From: Bubalus kerabau
Taxonomy: Eukaryota; Chordata; Mammalia; Artiodactyla; Bovidae
Direction: 5' to 3'
DNA length: 64,000 bases
NCBI RefSeq assembly: GCF_029407905.1
Contig: NC_073642.1
Location: 6,324,001-6,388,000 of the forward strand
Below are positions 23,597 through 61,083 of this stretch, in pieces (position 1 is the stretch's first letter; every line of letters begins with the position of its first letter). The notes under the pieces were generated by a model that saw only the letters and a program-made list of their open reading frames with translations, had not been told where the DNA came from and ran no database searches. The position numbers and the translations under genes are program-made.

Positions 23597-25249
23597 TCCG
23601 AAAATCGAGGGCCAACCCACTGTTGCCCCAGTAAACAGGTTCTAGAAGGTAGGCACTGAACAAGCTGTGGAGCAAGGCTGTGAGAGCACCAGAGTTCTCT
23701 CATCTTAGGGCCTGAAAAATCAGGCCCCTGGCCCAGGTGATCTGTATTCTTACAAGCAGGGAGAGGTGGGGCTGGGAAAGCCCCAACCAGAGGCCTTGCC
23801 CTGAGGCTTCTGTGCGCCTGCATCTTCTTGAGCTAGAGAGCAAAAGGTTCAGAGAAACCATGAGTGGGGAAATCTATGTTTGAAGTCTGGGAGCCTGAAA
23901 AGTCCAAGAAGGAAAGAAGGAACACAATTTTGGAGACAATCAAAGCTTTATAAAATGCAAAACCTGATCAGGAAAATCAACTTGAGAGGTGACAGGGAGA
24001 AGCAGCAAAACAGAATATCTGTTCTAAAACAGAAGCTCCAAATCACACAGCAATGTCAGAAACCAAAGTGTCCAGCTGTTACCTGCTTTCAAGCGCCTCT
24101 CAAAATCAGCTACCAACTATACCCAACAACACCTCAAAAATCCAAAAGCTAGATGTTTCTTCTGAATCAGAAATATCTTACCATATAACGTTTTTAAGTT
24201 AAAAACGTCTTAAGAATATTTTAGGCCAATCCTCGCCCAGCCGTTTTGTTCCCCTTTTTATTTTCAGTTTCCTTTTGAAAATCATTTTACCCATGGAGGA
24301 TTTTGCGACTGGAGCAATTTTTCAATTGTAACTGGTTTTTGGTTTAGACTTTAGGGTAGTAGTCTTAAAATGAAGTAACTCAAGTTTTGCCCTGTATTTG
24401 CCCTCTAACAGATCTTAGCTTCTTCCTGCTTCTTTTGGGTTCAGATCAATGAAACAAATAATGGTTTCAAGTTACATGTTTTCTTTTCATAATAGTATAT
24501 ATATCCTAACGAGGGCTTCAAGAAGTGTCCTGCAATAATAATTTTAATAGTTTAAAAAATCTCATCAAAGATGAAAAAGAAAAAAAGGAACCTGATATTC
24601 CTTCTACAAATATTTTTATTGGGTCCTTTTCATAGGGAGTGAGCTTCAACAGTTAATGAAACTTACCATTGGTGAGGAAGACACTGTTAAGTACTTACTA
24701 TACACTTTCTGCCACGGAAGGAACATCCTGACTCTGCTCACTTGTCATTTTAAGAAGTTTGAAGAGGGCCGTCAGTGCCAAAGAGCAGGAAGACACTTGT
24801 AAGTGAAGCACGTTAGAAACATACTTATCATCCAGCTCTTTTTTGAATCAAAACCCTAGTTGAGATGGTTGGCACATCTCTGAGACACCCTTTTGACACT
24901 GTTGGCATCCCTTGACGAATTTTGTCTTGCCTACGAAACGTGTTTAATGTATTTGTGGACATCAAAATATTACAGAGCTACAAATTGGAGAAATGTGTAC
25001 TTCTCAATCCCAGATGAGAACAGAAGCCCTTCAAGAGCCTAAGCCATCAACAACCTAAGGCTGTCAATTCACCACTCAGTCTTTCTACTTGTATGCGTTT
25101 GGTGCCTCCCGGACAGCTCTGGGAGTAAAGGCGAAGCAGAGAGCAAGGTAGGTAGGGTCTCTGACACCCGGAGCAGCAGAAGAGACCTCCAGGAGGAATT
25201 AAAGGAGTAATTAAACAGATAAAGTAGGAACACAGACAGTGGTAACTAA

Positions 25250-25650
25250 AAAGCACACAGATGGATGAGAGAATGAGGCTGGGTTTGGAGAGGGTGAGGG
25301 CGTGAGCCAGGGGGTCTGAGATGGCAGAGGCCAGATCAACTGGGGGATGTGAGGGGAAGGAGGTCTTTGGGATTTCATGCCAAGCATAAGAGGAAACTAT
25401 CGAGGATTCCGAGTAGAGGACTGACACGCTATAATTTACCTTTTTAAACAATAAATTACTCCAGCTATACTCTGGTTCCCAAATAGAGAATGGGGGAGAG
25501 GAGAACTGCAATTGTAGGAAAGAGATGCTGGCGAGGGAGAAGGGGCTGGACCTGAACACTACCTTTGAGAGGCCGACTCAACAGTCCTTGCCAATAACTG
25601 AACTCAAGGGATGAGGACACGGGAGGGAAGACAGCTCCCAGGTTTTTATG
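25250..25650 (-). repeat. L2 LINE remnant
   Basis: Antisense, strongly diverged: GAGTAGAGGACTGACACG and ACTCCAGCTATACTCTGG correspond to the complement of the L2 reverse-transcriptase C-terminal region. Boundaries are loose. Confidence 0.5.
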
Positions 25651-25885
25651 TCTCAGGGTTTCATCTGAGTCTACTAGGGCCGCTCCCTGAGGTGTGGAAG
25701 CCTGCAGAGGGAAAGGTTTAGCAGGCCCACAAACCTCCTGTAGGGACAAACTGGGTGTGAGGTTTGTATGTTTTCAATTTAATTTTTTATTCTTTTAGGA
25801 CATTCATAAGGATAACTAAATCAGACCACAAAAGAAGTTGAATGTTAGCATTTTTCAAAATCGTGCGTACTCTAGTTGCCTCTTT

Positions 25886-26000
25886 AAGTGAAGTCGCTCA
25901 GTCGTGTCCTACTCTTTGCGACCCCGTGGACTGTAGCCTACCAGGCTCCTCCATCCTTGGGATTCTCCAGGCAAGAATACTGGAGTGGGTTGCCATCTGC
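25886..26000 (-). mobile_element. Bov-tA SINE, partial
   Basis: Antisense: GTGAAGTCGCTCAGTCGTGT to ACTGGAGTGGGTTGCCATC. It abuts an L1 3' end on the right. Confidence 0.85.
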
Positions 26001-26049
26001 CCCTTTAACGCCCAGGGAATCTGGATACAATGGGAGTGAGTGGCAAACT

Positions 26050-26202
26050 CTAAAGACAGTGCAGAGGGATGGTATGGGGAGGGAGGGAGGAGGGTTCAGG
26101 ATGGGGAACACATGTATACCTGTGGCGGATTCATTTCGATATTTGGCAAAACTAACACAATATTGTAAAGTTTAAAAATAAAATAAAATTTAAAAAAAAG
26201 TG
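26050..26202 (+). mobile_element. L1 3' end, severely 5'-truncated
   Basis: GGTTCAGGATGGGGAACACA through CAATATTGTAAAGTTT and an A-rich tail is the same 3' UTR terminus seen at 8068-8235. It lies just outside the CpG island. Confidence 0.88.
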
Positions 26203-26289
26203 CATTTGGTGAAAAGCTCGATAAACACGTAACTGCACGCTCCTATTTCCTTACATCTCCGATGCTTGTGGGAGAAAAACTCCCCGGCC

Positions 26290-27200
26290 TCACAAGGTGG
26301 ACGGGCAGGGTGAGCGGACCGCAGAGATCCCAGAGCCTCTGTCGCCTGGGGTCCCCGGCCTTCCCCGGCCGCGATCGCACTCATCCCCCGCGGCCCCGCC
26401 GCGGAAGGTCGCCCGCAGAGGCCGCCAGAAGACGGCGGATTCCATCCCGGACTCGGCGGGGGGCGACGGCGCCCGGGCGCCCCGCGCCGCCAGGCCGTCC
26501 CGGGCCGCGCCTCCGCGCCGCCCTGCACTCACACTCACCCCGCGCACACGCGCGCCCGGCGCGGCCGCTCCCGCTCGAAGGCAGGGGCTTCTCAAAGGGC
26601 GGAGGAATCGTGCGGACGCCTCGGCGCCTCTTCCTTTTGTGGCTTTCGCCCGCTCCCCCGGCCCGGGCGCCGGCCTGCGGGGTCGGGGTGCCCCGCCCGG
26701 GCGCCCCCCCCAAACCCTCCAGCCCGAGGGCGAGGCGGGAGACGCAGGGCCTGTGCGCCGGGGAGGGCGGGGGAGACGCTTCCCGCGCGGGGCCTGGGCG
26801 GCGGAGCCGGGACTCTGCGCCGGCCGCGGCGGGGCAGCGCTTACCTGCGGGCGGTGGCGGCGGGCAGGGCCGCGGGCGCCTGGGGCGCGGGCTGCGCGGG
26901 ACCGGGAGGACGGCGGCGCTCGGGGCCGGGCCGCCCCTCTGCCCTCCTCCGCTGAGGCTCCGGCCGCGCGCCGGGGGCCGGGCCGGGCCAGACTCACTTC
27001 CTCAATCCTGAGCGGGGCGGGCGGCGCGCGGGGCGCGCGGGGCGAGGGGCGGCAGCCGAGAGGCCTCCGCAGAGCGCGCGCGGGAAGCCCCTGCGCTCGC
27101 CCGCCGGCTTCCCTCACCGAGACCCCGGAGGCCACGGGGTCAGCAGGCGCCCCCGGCGCCGGTCTCCTCCAGATCTGGGTCCCCTGCCCTCCTGCAGGGC
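26290..27200 (-). promoter_or_regulatory. LRRK1: CpG island, probable LRRK1 promoter
   Basis: About 900 bp of very GC-rich sequence dense in CpG and CCGCCC-type boxes, with sharp drops to AT-rich DNA on both sides. It lies 4.3 kb upstream of the LRRK1 start codon exon and about 3.3 kb past the ALDH1A3 poly(A) region, the place expected for the LRRK1 promoter. No TATA box is evident. Long overlapping open frames on both strands here are a by-product of base composition, not genes. Divergent transcription to the plus strand is possible. Confidence 0.8.
26845..27150 (-). other. LRRK1: Predicted non-coding LRRK1 exon 1
   Basis: A near-consensus donor, CCCGCAG then GTAAGCG, sits on the minus strand at 26845/26844 inside the CpG island. 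Splicing from here to the coding exon near 22.1 kb would remove a 4.7-kb intron. The upstream end is only a guess from the island edge. Other possible donors on the same strand are GTGAGTC near 26995 and GTGAGTG near 26535. Confidence 0.55.
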
Positions 27201-28426
27201 AGTCTCAGCGGCGAGCTGAGCAGCCCAGCTTTCCCTGCCCCTCTGTTCCGCTCAGCAGCGAGATCCGCTGGTGAACTCCGGACTCGTCTATGGAGGCAGT
27301 AAATACTCAAAAGACAGGAATATTCGTTTGTGTACAACTCTTCATACAGCAGACTAGACGTATGAAATGTAAAACTTCAATAGTTTGCAAACCTCACCCC
27401 TTCCACCACATGGATTTACTAAGTTATGGTTACATACAAAGATATCACTGGTGAATCATTTTAAATTGTCTGGATTTATTTTGGGGGTGGCAGTGGTAGA
27501 TAAACCTGCTGGAGTGTAGGCAATTTATATTTCAACCTAATAAAAAGATGTACCTACAATTAAGGCCATTATCCAAAGACAGATCATAATGATGTACGTC
27601 CATGCGGGCGGGCAGGCTTTAGACTGGGCTCCACGTGCCCACCCGGGAAAGAGAAGACTTCTTCGGAAAAAGCGGATGGTTCTGCATCCTGGCGGGACCT
27701 GCGCGCCCCAGGTTCCTCCCGTGTACGGCTATGACTGGAACATTCCCAGGGTTTAATCCCAAGGCTCAGAGACAAATCGCCAGCACCCTCACTGCGTTTC
27801 ACAAAAGCCGGCCAGCAGCAGCCAGCTCCCGCCTCCACGACCTCGCATACACTCTGAGCGGTCACCACGGACGAGTTCCTTGGGTCCCTGTTCGAAGAGG
27901 GGACCACGGGGCAGCTGAGTTTTGCGCCCAAGAGGCTGCCCCGCCGGCTCTCCCGCACCACACACCCCTCCAAAAGGAAGGATGCAGTTCTGCAATCCTG
28001 CCTTCACCACCGCGGTTCTAATTCCAGTATGCAAAAGGCGGCAGTATGGTCGCTACCGAAAAGTCCCTAATAATTTGCGAGGCGTGGCATCCACTGTGCC
28101 GAGTGAGCCGGGCACCTAGAGGTGCCCGGTCCTGCCATCTAGCGGGACCGCAAGGAAGCGCGCGTAGGGTGACCGGCCGACCAGGGGGGCAGACGCGGCC
28201 CAAGAGGGTGAGGACAAGCCCGTTTTAAATGAGCTTGCCATCCGCTTAGAAATGTGTCCAAGGTAGAAAGAACTTGTCACATGGGTGGCCTGTTTCGAGC
28301 TGGTTTTATCCCAGCATTTAACCTTATCCTTGGCATGCGTTACTTACAGGTTTGCATGAGGCGATTGTTACAGGTCAGTTAAGATTTCTTTATGCTTCTT
28401 AACCCCCACTGACCAACATCTCATGC
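27200..28426. other. ALDH1A3-LRRK1 intergenic segment with a second GC-rich block
   Basis: 27600-28220 is GC- and CpG-enriched, though less than the main island, and is repeat-free. It includes a palindrome at 28108-28129. It could be an upstream regulatory element or alternative LRRK1 start. No exon is seen. Confidence 0.5.
28108..28129. promoter_or_regulatory. Perfect inverted repeat, 10-bp arms around AG
   Basis: Left arm CCGGGCACCT and right arm AGGTGCCCGG are exact complements with a 2-base centre. The arms hold CACCT/AGGTG, the core bound by ZEB/SNAI-type zinc fingers. Function is inferred only from symmetry and position about 0.9 kb upstream of the LRRK1 island. Confidence 0.45.
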
Positions 28427-28590
28427 TGGAAAGCTGGTAAAGAATCCACCTGCAGCGCAGGATTCCCGAGTTCTATCCCTGGGTGTGGAAGATCCCCTGG
28501 AGAAAGGAATGGCTACCCACTCCAGTATTCTGGCCTGGAGAAAAGGAGTGGGACACGACTAAGTGACTTTCACTTTCACTTTCTAAGTTT
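28427..28590 (+). mobile_element. Bov-tA SINE, 5'-truncated
   Basis: AAAGAATCCACCTGCAGCGC, GATCCCCTGGAGAAAGG, ending in the CACTTTCACTTTC tail. Confidence 0.85.
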
Positions 28591-28611
28591 TATCCTAAGT
28601 AATGGAGGCAG

Positions 28612-28815
28612 GGAAGGGTTTCCCTGGTGACTCAGACGGTAAAGAATCCGCTTGCAATGCAGGAGACCTGGGTTCCATTGCTGGGTTGGGAAGATCCCCT
28701 GGAGAAGGGAGCAGCTACCCACCCCAGTATTCTGGCCTGGAGAATTCCATGGACTATACAGTCCATGGGGTTGCAAAGAGTCGGTCAGGACCAAGCGACT
28801 TTCACTTTCACGGTA
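28612..28815 (+). mobile_element. Bov-tA SINE
   Basis: TTTCCCTGGTGACTCAGACG head to CGACTTTCACTTTCACGG tail. It lies directly behind the previous copy in the same direction. Confidence 0.9.
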
Positions 28816-28869
28816 GGGTCAATTGGAAGCTACCTCCCTGAGCTACCCTTTCTGCCTTCTGAAGGTGTG

Positions 28870-29490
28870 GTAGTTTTTTTTTTAATTGGAGGATAATTGC
28901 TTTACAACATTGGGTTGGTTTCTGCCACACACCAACATGAATCAGCTATATACACACATCCCCTCCCTCTTGAACCTCCCTCCGATCTCCCAGCCATTCC
29001 CACCCCTCTAGGTTGTCACAGACCAAAGGGTCTGAGCTCCCTGCATGCCCACTGGCTATTCATTTTACATATGTAAAGTGTTTCAATGCTACTCTCTCAA
29101 TGCCTCTCCCAGCTGTGTCTGCAAGTCTCTATGCGTCTCCATTGCTGCCCTACAAACAGGTTCATCAGCACCATACTTTTTGTTGTCGTTCAGTCGCTCA
29201 GTCGTGTCTGAATCTTTGTGAGCCCATGGACTGCAGCACAGCAAGCTTTCCCATCCTTCACCATCTTCCAGAGTCTGCTTAAACTCATGCCCATCGAGTT
29301 GGTGATGCCGTCCAACCATCTCATCCTCTGTCGTCCCCTTCTCCTCCTGCCTTCAACCTTCCCCAGCATCCTTCCCACCATCCTTCTAGACTTCATATAT
29401 ATGCATTAATATATGATATTTGTTTTTCTCTTTCTGACTTACTTCACTCTGTATAATAGGCCCTCAGTTTCTAGTCACCTCCCTTCAGCT
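28870..29490 (-). mobile_element. L1 3' region, antisense, split by a BovB stub
   Basis: The poly-T start, ATTGGAGGATAATTGCTTTA and CCCACCCCTCTAGGTTGTCA are L1 3' UTR in antisense. It resumes after 29388 with TTCATATATATGCATTAATA and TCTTTCTGACTTACTTCACT. Confidence 0.82.
29178..29388 (-). mobile_element. BovB 3' stub inside L1
   Basis: TTGTCGTTCAGTCGCTCAGT to CTTCAACCTTCCCCAGCATC is the terminal 210 bp of BovB in antisense. It separates the two halves of the L1. Confidence 0.88.
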
Positions 29491-30489
29491 TGGGTATTCA
29501 GTTTCCACTGATATTTCTCCTGGGGCACTTATAAAATGTCCCTTATTGTCAACCTTCAAGCTCAAGACAGGCTAGGAGCAAGAACTTCAAAAGGGCTCAG
29601 CCTGCCATCGGGAGAAGCTTGGGTGTTTCAAAGGGTCCACTTTTAGAGAATGTGCCAACTTACTGTCCCCACCCCAAAAAGCACTGTACACACACATGCA
29701 CACACACACACACCACAGCCACAGTGTATGTCCTCAAAATGGTTCCTGTCATGGTATTGACAAACAAAGGAAATGCTGTTTTCCTTGAATTTTCTGCTCA
29801 CATTTTGGTTGGGAAATGGAAGGTTTCTAAATGCATTCAAGCATACACAAGTGCATAAATTAAGATGAATCTTATCCAAGGCTCCCTCAAGTTTTCTCTG
29901 AAGGGGTGGAACTTTGCCTCTACATGACCAAAATGAAATGGACTCAAAACTAGAGGCATGGTTGAACACAGTGGACCTAACCAAGTACAGAAATATTCAT
30001 CTAACCTCAGTATCAGTGTACGACTCAGTGAGTGAGGCTTACTGGTCTGAAGCCTTAGAAACTCTGGGTAATTTAAACACAAACACAGAGATCCTCATAG
30101 AGAAAAGTGACAAAAATGAATGCTTGTGCACACAGTTGCAGGATACAGTGTTTCCCTAAGCCCCCAGGCAACCTTCCCCACATTTTCCACACTCACATCC
30201 TCATCGCTTTATGATAAAAAGGGACTCAGTAAGCTCAAATGACAGCTTTAACTTCACCAACTAAGATGCAGAGCCTTTGAGGCCAAGCTTGCTGCCTCAT
30301 CCACCCCCAAAACCATAAAAGTGAGTTTCACACTCAAGTCCTTAAGCACAGGACTTGATTGATTAAATGTAATTTTATCCTTAAGTGATTGAAACCACTT
30401 TATTGTAAGTCATTTTGTACCAAAGTTCTAAGGAAGAGAAAGGTCAGTCACAGAATTAAAAGAGGTCTTCTGGTCTTTAAATGAAAAAA
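29490..30489. other. ALDH1A3 3' flank, no feature except a CA microsatellite
   Basis: (CA)n at 29689-29713. The remaining sequence is unique and has no recognisable exon or element. Confidence 0.45.
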
Positions 30490-32309
30490 CATAGTTTTTT
30501 TTTCAAATATCTGATTTTATTTTATAGTTATTTCATCATTGGACACAATCTGCAATTAGGGTCAGAATTCCCAGGCCAATAGAATTTTTTAAACCATACC
30601 ACAGGAGTAAACCTTAAAAGAACTAGAGTCTAATACTATATAGATTTCCATTTCTAAATACAGTATATTACAGAAGGTTAAATACATCACCTCTGTTTAC
30701 TTACAACTATAAAAAGATACATTAACTCTACCAATTATAAATAATGTAGCATCATATTAAAGGCATTATTGTACAATGAAAGAATAAGAACCCTCTAATG
30801 TATTACTATCAAGGTTAATGTCTTTAGTTACTTGAGATAAAATCCTGAAAATTCAGCATATGAAGTCAAATCCTGATTTAACAAGTTACTGGTAGTCTAA
30901 GTGATGTGTTGGTAATTGATTGAGAGAAGGTGAATTGCATATTGCATATTTCCAACAGGAATGATAACCTCATTTCACATAAGACTTTCTCTATACATAA
31001 CACTGGTTTTGACATAGACCTCCATTTTATTATTCTCCCCCCCAACTTAATTCTCAAACATAACTTAATTCTCAAACATAAGCACCATTAGAAAAGTACA
31101 AGTTAGTAATAGTAAAAGTATCTGAATAACACAATTGCAGTTTGGTTTTGTTTTTTTAAAGCTCCGTGGGACACTTTCAGTTTTCCAAGCTGAAACTTGG
31201 AATTGCACGTCCTTTGGGTACACAAAGAGGAAAAGAACACTTTTCAACCTGTCAGTGCAGTGCTTAAGCCACTCTAGTAGCAGACCCAGTTCCTCCATGA
31301 AGTTCAGATATTCTTTGTTAATTAATCACTAATTAATATCAAAACAGGACTTTGAAAAACCAGAGCTGTATTACAACAGCAGTCTTTTCAGTTGTGTATG
31401 TTTTACTCATCTAAAATGTTGATAACCCATCTGGAGAAAAGGAAAACTATATAGGGTTATCATAAATCAATGCAAGTGGTAGAAATGCCTAACTGGGAAA
31501 AGCACATTATGGCTTTAATTAGTAAAATGTGGGACTTAATGATCCTAGAATCTGTACTGCCAGAGCACTGGGTCTTTAGCAGTGATGGTAACATTTGCGA
31601 CATTTCCTGCCTTGATGAAGGTAGACCATGACATGCGTTAGATAAGCTCTTACAGTTGTTGATTTGGTCGTATTCCAAAGGCTGTATTGGTTTTAAGCTG
31701 AGTTCCATGGTCAATGTCAAGATGCAGTCCTTGAAGACCATTCATACCAGGGCCTTCAGGACCCTTCCATGGTACTTGCTTCCCCAAAGTCTCCCACATC
31801 AGATCCTCCCAACCTTGTTTTTAAAAAAAATTTTTTTTTTAACTTAGTGCTATTCCTTCCTACTGAGTAGTCGGAGGGGCTTGTTCTGTGGGCAGGTAAT
31901 CATGAGGAACCCGCAGGTAGAGTCCTGTTTGCAGAACGAACAGGGAATTTTTTTTCCAAATCCTTACTGGAGTTAGAGTCAACAGAACATTTTAAAGTGA
32001 TGGCTCGATACTTCAAATACCACTTCCTGTTGACAGTGCCCTGAACCTCCTCACCGTCCCAGGGATCTGGGGGAAAGCAGAAAACAGAGATGGCCCTTAG
32101 TCCCACCCCAGGCAGGACTGCAATTTCACACACAGCATTTCTGTCAATAAAGAGGAATGTAAGAGGAAAACAAAAATCGTTCAAATCCAGCAGATTTAAA
32201 GTCTCCAGAAGAAACTATCCCAGGAAGGTCAGAATGTAGATTTTTCTTCAGTAAGTTCGATCAGCCACATTCAGTTGTCAGATGTTTGAAGAAGGAACCT
32301 GCTTCTCCT
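30490..32309 (-). other. ALDH1A3: ALDH1A3 3' untranslated region with candidate poly(A) signals
   Basis: About 1.8 kb of repeat-free, AT-rich sequence follows the stop codon. AATAAA occurs on the minus strand at 31026-31031, 30516-30521 and 30399-30404. The middle one gives a 3' UTR close to the roughly 1.8-2 kb length known for human ALDH1A3, so I set the end near 30490. Alternative ends at the other two signals are possible. Confidence 0.7.

Positions 32310-61083
<28,774 letters not shown>

Noticed and set aside
26262..27274. Open frames of 249-325 codons on both strands in the CpG island
   Set aside because: Arg/Pro/Gly/Ala-rich frames on both strands are expected in GC-rich DNA. No homology, and the island is best explained as a promoter.
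28125..28205. Possible CTCF sites around CGACCAGGGGGGCAG and CCATCTAGCGG
   Set aside because: Each departs from the CTCF core by a shift or extra base, so I could not support a site by eye.
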